In this document: positions 1 to 10,300 of the stretch, piece after piece
How the letters are laid out: each line of letters opens with the position of its first letter
Position numbering within the stretch: position 1 is the stretch's first letter
IMG/VR virus record: IMGVR_UViG_3300020473_002200
Span: 1-64,000 of that record
Length of the DNA: 64,000 nt
DNA from: a virus
Strand: one strand, 5' to 3'
Translations under genes and position numbers: made by a program
Notes under the pieces: generated by a model
The model's database searches: none
What the model was told of the DNA's origin: nothing
Seen by the model: the letters and a program-made list of their open reading frames with translations, nothing else

Positions 1-501
1 ATGGCGTCCAGAAAGCGAACACAAAATAGAAAACAAATTAAGTTTAAATCAGCTGGACAGCTTAAGTCAACAATAGATCAACACGAGAGAGATATCGCGT
101 TTGAAAAGTTGATTGGTATTAAAACGCCACTTGAGCTTGGGGTTGGCCGCGATGGTTTATTTCGTATGCATAAGAGTCTAAAAGATCAAATAAGGGATAA
201 TTTTAAAAACTTGCTTATGACAAATCATGGTGAGCGTTTGGGAAATTATAATTTCGGTGCCAATTTAGAAGAGCTGGCTTTTGAGCTAGCTACTGATGAT
301 ATAGAAAAAGAAGCAATTTCTAGAATTAATATGGCTATAGGAAAATATATGCCCTATATTTCCCTAAATGGTTTTGAGGCTTTTACTGAACATAACGATA
401 ATGAGCATACTGCGAAAATCGGGATAAGGGTTTCGTATTCTATACCCGGGTTAAATTTGAGTGATCAAGTGGTGGAAGTAATAATAAGGGCAGCTGGATA
501 A
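1..501 (+). CDS. gp25: gp25-like baseplate wedge subunit (possibly 5'-truncated by the window edge)
   Basis: This 166-aa protein resembles the GPW/gp25 family, the small wedge subunit that links the sheath-initiating end of the baseplate to gp6 in contractile tails. The diagnostic segment is at about residues 68-95, where LLMTNHGERLGNYNFG is followed by a helix (LEELAFELA). This is the family's usual 'T..GER....FG..L' core. It is somewhat longer than T4 gp25 (132 aa) because of a basic N-terminal extension. The ATG is the first base of the window, so an upstream start or longer N-terminus cannot be excluded. Its stop TAA overlaps the next ATG by one base (TAATG), so translation is coupled to the gp6-like gene. 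The gp25-gp6 order is the classical wedge order, which strengthens both calls. Confidence 0.88.
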   Translation: MASRKRTQNRKQIKFKSAGQLKSTIDQHERDIAFEKLIGIKTPLELGVGRDGLFRMHKSLKDQIRDNFKNLLMTNHGERLGNYNFGANLEELAFELATDDIEKEAISRINMAIGKYMPYISLNGFEAFTEHNDNEHTAKIGIRVSYSIPGLNLSDQVVEVIIRAAG

Positions 502-2426
502 TGGAAAAAGATATTAGGAATAAACAGAAAAAGATCGTAAAAAGATCTTATCTTGCTAGGGATTTTGACGGATTTAAGAATAATTTGGTTCAGCATGCCA
601 GGACATTTTTTCCCGATAATTTAGAAGACTTTACAGAGACCGGCCTAGGTGGCATGTTCGTAGACATGATTTCCTATATCGGTGACTCTATGTCATTCTA
701 TTTAGATCATCAATTCAACGAATTACGATGGCAAGATGCTGTAGAGATTGAAAATTTAAAAAAGCATATCCGGCTAGCTGGGGTCGAAACGCATGGCGCT
801 AGCCCTGCTACAACTTACGTTTCATTTTATATAGAGGTCCCGTTAGATGGCGATGGTAAAGTTATTGAAGAATGTTTACCAACAATTAAAAAGGGTACCC
901 GCTTAATTTCTGGAAATGGTATTACGTTTAATCTAATGGAAGATGTAGACTTTACACTAAGAAGAAAAAATGATGATCGTGATTTTGTCTGGAAATTTTC
1001 GACCCCGCAACCCCCCAGAGACGGTATCGAAGCAAATGGAAAATCTAGAAAAATTATAAACCTAAAAGGTCTATGCGTGTCTGGTGAGATAAGGGATGAA
1101 TCATTTTCAATACCAGATAGTTTTATACCTTTTAGAGAAATATCACTGTCAGAACAAAATATAAGTCTAATAGAAAGTGTGACTGATTCTGACGGTAATG
1201 TGTATTATGAAGTTGATAATTTATCTCAAGATAATGTATTCTCTGTAATGGATAATAAGAATATTAGTCAAAAAACCGTAGAGCAAACGCTGGTCGTTAC
1301 ACCAGCGCCCTACAGATATACTAGATATTTCGATCCGCAATTACTTTCTACTACGCTAACTTTTGGTGGCGGCGACGCAACTGCAGATGACAATGATATT
1401 TTACCAGACCCGGGTGACCTAAGCATGCCGCTATACGGTAAGCGCGTATTTTCAAGATTTGCACTGGATCCGAATTCTTTGCTTAGGACGAACACATTAG
1501 GCGTTGCCCCTAGACAAACAACGATAACTATTAATTATCGTCATGGTGGTGGCCTAATTCATAACGTGTCTGCAGAATCGATAAGAACTATAGACTTTCT
1601 AGATATGACATTTCCGACAGGCGTTGATCACGAAGATGCCCGACTAACTAGGGCTAGTTTGGCAGTTAGAAATCACCAGAAAGCTTCTGGCGGCGCACCC
1701 GCACCAAGCATAAATGAACTTAGGGATCAAATTCCTGTTGCCAGAAATTCACAATCAAGAATAGTGACAAAAGAAGACCTTGTGGCTAGGATTTACGCAT
1801 TACCATCTGCGTTGGGTAGGGTATTTAGGGCTGCAGTTTCAGAAACACCAGACGCAAATGGTCAAATTGAGATAGCGTTAATAAGCAGAGGCTCAAGCGG
1901 CAGGTTGGTTAAGTTTGGCTCAATGGACACTTCTTCATCTCCCCTAGAGGTTTCAGGTGATAATCTTAAACTAAACTTAAAGACATACTTGGAGTCATTT
2001 AGACTAATAAATGATTCTTATATAATCATGGACGCTGCAGTTCATAATTTTGGATTGAATATTAATGTAATTGCAGTCCCTGGTGCACAAAAGGCCAACG
2101 TTGTACAGTCTATAATCACAAATTTAAAGAAGCTATTAAGTATTAAGAATTTTCATATAAATCAACCATTATCTTTGGGCGACATCAGCTACGCAGTGAT
2201 GTCTTCTGATGGTGTTGCTTCTATTCATGATTCAGATGGCTTAAAGGGCATTACTGTGGTATCAAAAACAGGTGTTGTGCTGGAGGGCGATGGGGTTAAC
2301 ACTTACGACTATGGTGGTAGTGAACCCTTCGAACCGCTTTTAGAAAAAGGGTATATATTTCCAAAGAAGAATGGTATCTTTGAATTAAGGTACCCTGACT
2401 TCGATATTAGGGTGAGCGTGAGATAA
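501..2426 (+). CDS. gp6: gp6-like (baseplate J family) baseplate wedge protein
   Basis: The 641-aa product matches T4 gp6 in length (660 aa) and layout. Residues about 20-100 carry the N-terminal conserved block (FFPDNLEDFTETGLGGMF, then MISYIGDSMSFYLDHQFNE), typical of gp6-like wedge proteins. Residues about 410-465 carry the baseplate-J-like core (R.VTKEDLVARIYALPS followed by a 'GRVFRAAV' strand). The protein should dimerise around the tube to form the baseplate inner ring and transmit the contraction signal. It overlaps gp25 by one base upstream and the next gene by one base downstream (TAATG both times), so the three are a coupled translational unit. There is no sign of frameshift or truncation. 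Confidence 0.88.
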   Translation: MEKDIRNKQKKIVKRSYLARDFDGFKNNLVQHARTFFPDNLEDFTETGLGGMFVDMISYIGDSMSFYLDHQFNELRWQDAVEIENLKKHIRLAGVETHGASPATTYVSFYIEVPLDGDGKVIEECLPTIKKGTRLISGNGITFNLMEDVDFTLRRKNDDRDFVWKFSTPQPPRDGIEANGKSRKIINLKGLCVSGEIRDESFSIPDSFIPFREISLSEQNISLIESVTDSDGNVYYEVDNLSQDNVFSVMDNKNISQKTVEQTLVVTPAPYRYTRYFDPQLLSTTLTFGGGDATADDNDILPDPGDLSMPLYGKRVFSRFALDPNSLLRTNTLGVAPRQTTITINYRHGGGLIHNVSAESIRTIDFLDMTFPTGVDHEDARLTRASLAVRNHQKASGGAPAPSINELRDQIPVARNSQSRIVTKEDLVARIYALPSALGRVFRAAVSETPDANGQIEIALISRGSSGRLVKFGSMDTSSSPLEVSGDNLKLNLKTYLESFRLINDSYIIMDAAVHNFGLNINVIAVPGAQKANVVQSIITNLKKLLSIKNFHINQPLSLGDISYAVMSSDGVASIHDSDGLKGITVVSKTGVVLEGDGVNTYDYGGSEPFEPLLEKGYIFPKKNGIFELRYPDFDIRVSVR

Positions 2427-4333
2427 TGCAATTAATAATTACAGCCAGTAAAGACTGTTATATAACAGACAAGATAGTTGATAACAAAAATCGCTCAAAG
2501 AGATCGAACACTGGTAGGGCAGCAACCTTAGATCTATTCAAGCTTTTTGAGGAATCAGGAGTAATTGAGTCTGGTAATTTTGTAACTGCAAACGTATCAG
2601 AGAAATCAGCTCTACTAATAAAGTTCGACTACTCCGAAATAGGGAAATTAACTTCTAGCATTTTAGACATAAAAGGAAGCACAGGGTTTAAGGCGTACTT
2701 GGAGTTACAAGACGTAAGTTCGGGTTTACAAAAGCCATTTAATTTTTCTGCTATCTGTAATCCGCTCGTCCGCGATTTCGAAGAAGGATTTGGTATTGAT
2801 GTTAATTCATTTGACGACTTAGGATCAGCGAACTATATAACTTCTTCTTATTACGCTGCATCCCCAATAGCTTGGAAAGCTGAAGGAGCGTCTGCGGCTG
2901 GCGGTAATGATAATGTTAAAGCGTCTGGCTCTATAACTGTTGCTGGTGCGGGCGGATGGGATAACACTGTTGGATTTACACTAAATGATGGCTCTAATAG
3001 CGTATCATTTTTAGCTAACGCAGCGTCCCCCAATCCAGCACGAACTGATTCAACAAATTATACTTTTGGGATCCAGGGCGCATCAACTGTCGCACAATTA
3101 GCTGACAAAATCTACGCAGGTATTGCATTATCAAAAACGCAGGGTGATCTAAAAATAACCGCTACAGATCCAGGGTCTGGATCAACCATTCCGCTTAAGC
3201 AGGATTCTGCCGGTCTTACGGGAAACACTAATATAACATTAGCAAACGCCGGTGGCCGTCTGACTATTTCGAAATTTGCAGGCGGTCATAGCACAGAGCA
3301 CATCGACATAATAACTTCAGCGTCTTTTGGGACTACGAACGTAGATCTAGGATCATCTTTATATTTTTCAGATCCTAATCAAGACTTGATTTTGGATGTA
3401 ACAAACGCAGTGTCGGCTAGCCTAAAGGGACTTATTAATAATAACGGCTTCAGAATAGGGTTCAGTGGTTCTTATGACACAGATAACAAGACTAGATTTG
3501 TTAAAAGATTTGCGTCTAGGCACATAAAGAATAAATTACTTATACCGAAATTAAGAGTTACATTTAACGATGAGATTTCTGATGATTCGAATAGAGTATT
3601 TATCGATGAACCGAATATCGTCACCTTAAAAACAAAAAGACTTTTTAAAAGTGCAAATCTCCGTGATGGCTCGAATGCGCAATTAACTGGCAATGATTGT
3701 GGTGTTTTAAAAATAGTTTCTGGCTCATACACTAGTTCTGTAAATTTTAGCCAAGTTGATAAATCGTCTGATGGTGATCGACTAAAGGGTGTATATCAGG
3801 CAACATTCACTTTGCCTAGCAACAACGCTTATATTAAAGAGGCTTTGACTGCCAATCCGGACGGATTTAGTGTAAACCTTAAGTGGCAAACAAGCGACGG
3901 GACAATCACATTTTTAGACAAGCCTACGAAAGTTTATAATAGCGCATTTTCTACGTTTGATATAACCGCAGTCTCAACAGCTTTTAAAAATAGAAAGTCA
4001 GAATATCATGAATCTGAGGAAATTGTAATCAATTGTGTTGCAACGATGAGCGGAAAAGAGTATTCAACAGCGAAGATAAGGAAAGATCCTGATTCATTCC
4101 CAGGGCAGCTATATTATAAAATAACTGAGTTACTTTCCGGAAAACAAGTCCTTCCACTTAACTTTAGTCAGCAAAAAGATACTGTAAAGATGAGTTTTTA
4201 TGACGGCGTTTTTTCTGCAACAATAAAATCTGGAACACTATCTGCTGGATATTCTTATAAGCTGGAATTACTTACTGATTTAGACGGTGATATTTTCAAC
4301 TTTGATTCTTCATTCACTTTTAAGGTAATCTAA
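2426..4333 (+). CDS. Baseplate/tail structural protein with an inserted beta module
   Basis: This 635-aa protein is unnamed, but its flanks look like a phage structural family I recall from large phages. The N-terminal block (residues about 6-145, starting SKDCYITDKIV and containing AATLDLFKL and FEEGFGIDVNSFDDL) is continued after residue about 300 by SLYFSDPNQDLILDVTNAV and FVKRFASRHIKNKLL. Between these halves, residues about 168-291 form a separate beta module ending QDSAGLTGNTNITL and FAGG. The same module type recurs in four other proteins of this window, and its placement implies insertion into a loop. The C-terminus (about 530-635) looks like an immunoglobulin/FN3-type beta domain. 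It lies between gp6-like and the gp7-like gene with one-base overlaps at both ends, so a baseplate role is likely. The exact position in the virion is unknown. Confidence 0.7.
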   Translation: MQLIITASKDCYITDKIVDNKNRSKRSNTGRAATLDLFKLFEESGVIESGNFVTANVSEKSALLIKFDYSEIGKLTSSILDIKGSTGFKAYLELQDVSSGLQKPFNFSAICNPLVRDFEEGFGIDVNSFDDLGSANYITSSYYAASPIAWKAEGASAAGGNDNVKASGSITVAGAGGWDNTVGFTLNDGSNSVSFLANAASPNPARTDSTNYTFGIQGASTVAQLADKIYAGIALSKTQGDLKITATDPGSGSTIPLKQDSAGLTGNTNITLANAGGRLTISKFAGGHSTEHIDIITSASFGTTNVDLGSSLYFSDPNQDLILDVTNAVSASLKGLINNNGFRIGFSGSYDTDNKTRFVKRFASRHIKNKLLIPKLRVTFNDEISDDSNRVFIDEPNIVTLKTKRLFKSANLRDGSNAQLTGNDCGVLKIVSGSYTSSVNFSQVDKSSDGDRLKGVYQATFTLPSNNAYIKEALTANPDGFSVNLKWQTSDGTITFLDKPTKVYNSAFSTFDITAVSTAFKNRKSEYHESEEIVINCVATMSGKEYSTAKIRKDPDSFPGQLYYKITELLSGKQVLPLNFSQQKDTVKMSFYDGVFSATIKSGTLSAGYSYKLELLTDLDGDIFNFDSSFTFKVI

Positions 4334-7300
4334 TGGCAAGAAGATCATTAACATTTGAGAATGTAAAATTTTTCACAAAAAGGATGCTCCGAAAATACAA
4401 GACTTCACGTGGGGTATTGTTAGATCAAAATCAAAAAAAATTAACTGTTACTCATGTTAATGATGATGAGACTTCATTTAGAAGAAAAAATGAAAATCAT
4501 GGGCTGGTGTCAACACAGCAACTTCCTGTTGATAATTCACTGTTTCAAAATAACACATTCTTTGGTTCTGCTGAGGCTAAAATTAATATAGCTTTCGATA
4601 AGATTATTAATAAATATCCTTTTGATGGAACCCTTCAGCAAATAGAGCAGTTTGAAGATAGTTTATCATCTTTAGAAAAATATGTTTTAGATAAATTTCC
4701 AAAACATAAAGGGTTTTTGACTTTTGACTCAAGTAAAAGTCAATATATCACTGTAAAAGATAAGTCTGGAAATCTAAACCAATCTTTATTAAATGGTGAA
4801 CAGGGTCTCGCATATATTAACCCTAAACTTAATCCTTTCTCGATTGAATGCGCGCTAAGACTTCCCACAGAAAGTAATGAAAACAGCTTTATATGCCACA
4901 GCGTTCATAAAACTTTAAATACTGGTTTCGCGATATTCATAAACCAAACATCTTCAGAAAAAACAGGCACAATTAATTTCGCCATAGTCAGCGGTAGTGA
5001 CAATTATGCAACAGCTAGTTATCCCCTTAAAAAGGGGAAGTGGTATAATTTATCATTTTTCTATGATAATAGGGCGGAAAAACAAACAGTTAGTATAATG
5101 TCTGGATCTAATACTTTAGCGAAAAGTGATTTTTTCGATTATCCAGGGTTAAACACATCGAATGCTGACTTAATAATCGGTGACGGCAAAAATTTGTCTG
5201 CTGGTCATTTAACGTTTAATAAAAGCAATTCGTTTAGCGGTTCTATAGACGAGTTTAGAATATTTCATGGAGCGCGCTCTACTGATGAAGTAGAGTATTA
5301 CTCTAGAAGAAATATATTTGCGCATGATAATCTAAGGCTATATTTTCGCTTCAACGAACCAGCAGGATCACACTCGAATAATGACGTAATTTTAGATCAT
5401 AGCGGAAATAGCCTACATAGTAGAATATCAAACTATACAGATGCGATAAGGGCCCCTCGTGAAGTAATTGATCCAATGTTTTTAGAAGATCGAAGGTTTA
5501 GTCCAGTACTTTTCCCGAACTATCCGGCAGTTATCAACTTTAACGCAAAGCTATTAGAGCTCGCAACAGAGTATGATATTAATAACCCAAATTTAATAAC
5601 CAAGCTAATTCCTAACCACTATTTGCAAGAGGGCGCATATTCTGAAGGTGTAAGTGTTGATGGTAATATTGTAGAAGCATATAGCTCTATGGGTACTCTT
5701 CCAAAAGCCGGCCGAATTGGACATGTTCAACTAATGTCTTTAATGCTATATTATCTTGCTGAAGAATTAGATCAATATAAAATGTATCTAGATCAAGCTT
5801 CACAATTTTTACACCCAGATTATATGGGCGAAGATGGTATAGCTGATGCGTTTTTACCTGATTTAGCTAAATATTATGGCTTTGAATTACCTAAGATTTT
5901 TGGTGATGTATCATTTGAGCAATTTCTTGGAAAAGAAAATCTAGGTTTGGAATATTCTGTTTATGAAAGAAATCTAAATGAGGTTCAAAACTTGGTTTGG
6001 CGCCGAGTTTTAAAAAATATAAGCCATATTTTTAAATCCAAAGGTACGAAGTATGCATTAAAAACGATTTTTAGATCGGCTGGTATTGAGCCAGACAGAC
6101 TATTCAGGCTGGTTGAGTACAATGGTGTCGATGAGTTTAGGATGGGTATCTCACGGCAACAAATTACTGAAATGTCTACAATTTTAAATTTCTCTGGTAG
6201 TATTTCTAAATTTGTGGAGACTTCCAGACCTGACGGTACAATCATTAATCGGCCAACATTGCTAACAGCGCCATTAACAGCTAGTAGGATTGAGCCTGGA
6301 TTTCCTGAAATTTCTGGAGGTAATGTATTGGCTTCTGCCAGTATACATTTTCACCCATTTGATGAGACTGCAATTCCCGCTGTAGATACAAAGCTTACTA
6401 TCCAAGACGCGTTTAATAATACAGAGACGTTTCAATTTAAAGATACAAGCTCTCATTTGGCTGCGACTGCAACATTAACCTATAGCCAAAATCCCCCAGA
6501 TACTCAGGCAATAACGTTGATTTCTTCTGATGGGACATCTCGTACATACGAAATTGATATAGGGAATGGAGTTACGGCCGGTAGCGTTCCTGTGGTTCGA
6601 GGTGATAACGGCGACGCAACATACGCTAACTTAAAGTCTGCAATAGAAAGCAAGTCTGGACATAATGAAAAAATAACAATACAACATAATAATGGTGGTG
6701 ATTCAAACGATGCAGGCTCTTTAGTTCTGACACAGGCTGTCGCTGGTTATGCTGGAAATACATCGATTACTCATAATCTAGCCGGTGTATCAGGTCTAAC
6801 AACATTTTCAGGTGGTACGAAAGTCATAAGTAGAGTAAACTATAAAGCGACCCTTACTGCTGCCAGCGCGATAGCTGCTCACGGTACAACTGAGAAGCAG
6901 TCTATTACTCTCATATCTACTGATGGCACTTCAAAGAAGTATGTGATTGTCCACGGCGGCTCAGATGGGAAATCAGCGGTGCCAACGGGGACTGTTTTAG
7001 CTAGCGATTCTGATACGGGCTCTGGGACAGCTGGTGGTGGAAATGTTGGCGGCATTGCGGTCAATATATTAAGCGGAGATAATCAAAGAGATGTTCTAGA
7101 TGAGCTCAGAGTGGCTGTTAATCACGGAAATGGTCACAACGCTGGGACTCCTAATTCTAAAATAATATTTCCTGTAGTTCCTGATGCAATCGCCGGTCAG
7201 CTAGTTGTAACATTGATGCAAGCCGTTGTGTCTTCTGATTCTGCAAAGACCATTACTGAAGACATAAGCAATATTACAAAAACAAATTTCACCTTAGATA

Positions 7301-10300
7301 CAAAAAGATCAGCGCTTATAACGACTGATTTAAATACGATAATTGCATCTTCATTTCCAGATACTCTGGTAACAAAAACAAAGAATAAATCTGCTGGTAA
7401 TAATATTGATACGATTGAATTAACCACAAAAAGTTTTAGTCGTAGTAATATTGGGAACCATCTTTTGTCGATCGCTTCTCCAAAGATACCAAAAGTGTGG
7501 CTTAGGATGTCATCAACTGCCCCCACTAACTTAGGGACAACGACTGTAGCTTCCGAATATCAACCTCGTGCCGCTCATGCAACGTTACAAGTAGCTACAG
7601 GTAATGCTGCTCATGGTACAACAGAACTTCAGGCTATTACTCTAATATCGACAGATCAGACTACCAAGACGTACACACTGGTTAACGGAGGCGGCAGCGG
7701 ATCATCAGCGGTGGCAACTGGTACGGTGCTGGCTGTTGGTAGTGATATTGGCTCTAGAGTGATTGCGGCAGACACTTCTGCAAATTCCCTTGTGGGAGGA
7801 AGAAGTTATAGGATAAAAACAGTTGGTAGCACCTCAAATTGGTCTTCATTAGGCGCTTCTTCAAATACACCGGCTATTGGGGAGGTATTTACGGCTGCTA
7901 ACGGGGTATCTGCCACAGGCTCAAGTCATGGAACTGTTGAAGAATCTATAATCGGCCAGATAGCAGTCAATATACTTACTGATGATAACCAAAGAGAGGT
8001 TCTAGCAGAACTAAAGACAGCCATAAATCATAGCAATGGACATAATAATGGCAGCGCTGATAGCAAAATTATAATTCCCGCTGTGCCTTCCGCAGCAGGA
8101 TCAGCACAGTCTATAATATTAGAGCAAGCGACTGTAGGTAGCACGGGTAGTACCAGCTCGACTGAAAATATAGCGAATTTGACCATAACAAATTTCGGTG
8201 GTAATCCAATAGCTATATCAAGTGAAACAATAGGCGAGATAACCAGGCAGGCTGCTACTTTCGATGGTTATAACGATTCGATATCAATCGGATCAGCTGC
8301 TGTGTGGGATGCCATTATAGGCGATGACACTGCTGGTGGCTCAACAAAGAAGATGTCTTTTTCTATATGGATCTATAAAACTGCTGATGGCGAAGGTGAC
8401 CTAGGCAGAATATTCGATTTCGGTAATAGCGATATCTTTTTATATAGTACATCTACTGAAATATTGGCTTTTAGCGTAAGATTGAATGGTAGCCTTACGG
8501 AGTGGAGAACTGATGCTTCATATTTCAATTTAAATGAGTGGACGCATATCGTCATAACTTACGATGCAACTGATACCGCTAATAATAATCCTGTAATATA
8601 TGTAAATGGTCAAAGCCGGACTGTTGCACACGTCGGTTCATCCGCTGCTAAGCATGCATCATTTTCCGGTATCGCTACTGAGGCATGCTTTATTGGGAAT
8701 AGAAATGCAGAAGATAGAGCGTTCCAGGGCAAAATATCAGAATTTCAGGTCTTCAATGATATATTAACTGCGAATGAGATTTCCAAAATTTACGCTGCGG
8801 AATCTGATGAATGTATGCCACCGTTTATAGCGGCTAAAGGGTTTGCTGGCGGTAATGGGTTCGTAAGAGCGAACACTCCAGGCTTTGAGTATGCGGGAAT
8901 TTCTGCTACTCAAAATGATGGTCTTTTAACGTCTGGATCTTGGACCGTAGAAGGTGTATATCAGTTTTCCAGTAATTTGTCGAAAGAAAGTATAAGAAGT
9001 CTTTCGAGAATAGTAACACAAGGTAAGACGACTGGTCAAGACTGGAAAGACAAGCATGGCGTATTAACAAACTTAGTGCTTTCTCCATTCGGAGATCAGT
9101 TGAGCTTATATGTAAGAAGTAAGCATAAAAATGATGCCCCGGTGCTTATGACAGTATTAACCGGTGCGAATTGCTTAGATGGTCAAAAGTGGTACATAGC
9201 CTACGGCCGTCAACGAAATGATGAAATTAGTCAACCTGTAAGCTCTTCATACTTTATAAGGGCAGCGTCATATAATTTTGATAAAATGACGACATTTATT
9301 ACAACAAGCTCTTTATTTGATGAAGGCTCTGCTAATGACAACGTATTCCAAAATACAAAGCAACTAGTTTCTACTAGCACCTATGAGTATTTTAACCCAA
9401 CTCAAATTTTAATAGGCTCTCAGTCAATGGCGAATACCAGTAATGGTAAGTTTTTAAATAATTCAGATACCAGCGTAGTTCCTTTTGACGCAAGAACGAC
9501 ATATTTCGATGGAAGAGTGGGCCACCTTAAGTTTTGGTCAAAATGTCTTACAGAGGAAGAGTCCAAAGAGCATGCTCGTAACTTTAAGTCCGTAGGTACA
9601 GACAACCCACTTGTAAATAACACATTCAGTAATACTAGATCTGGTTCGTTTCAAAAACTAAGATTAAATGTATCCACAGACCAAGTTAATAAAAAAACCA
9701 ATATAGACGGTTCCTTAAACCTATTAGATTTTTCACAAACATTTACACCTAAAAATGAGGCTAAAGTTCAATCGGGCGTATACACTAGTATGTCTGGTGC
9801 TTTGTGTTTTGGATTTGAGTCTTTTAAAGATGTGGTGGAGAATACTAGATTTGATTATACAATAATATCGCCATTTTATGATGAATATTTGGAAAGTGAT
9901 AAAATAAAAATAGCTGGATTTTCCGAAGGCCCCAATATAAAACTTTATAATTCTAAGATTGCTCCCGTAACAGAAATACTGCCTTTTGAAAAGAAAGTAA
10001 ACGATAATCGATTTGAGATTCAAGTGCACCTACAAAGAGGTTTAGATGAAGATATTATGAATATATTCTCTGCTATTGACGCTTTGGACGACGCTCTTGG
10101 AAAACCAGAGTTGGTATTTGCTCAAGAATATCCAGACTTAAGAAGAATGAGAGATCTATATTTCAATAGGCTTACTGATAAGGTAAATTATAGAAACTTT
10201 TTTGATTTATTTAGATGGCTAGACGATGCTTTCTCTGATATGGTGGAGAAATTTGTGCCTAGAAACAGTAATTTTCTAGGAATCAATTTAATTATAGAAT

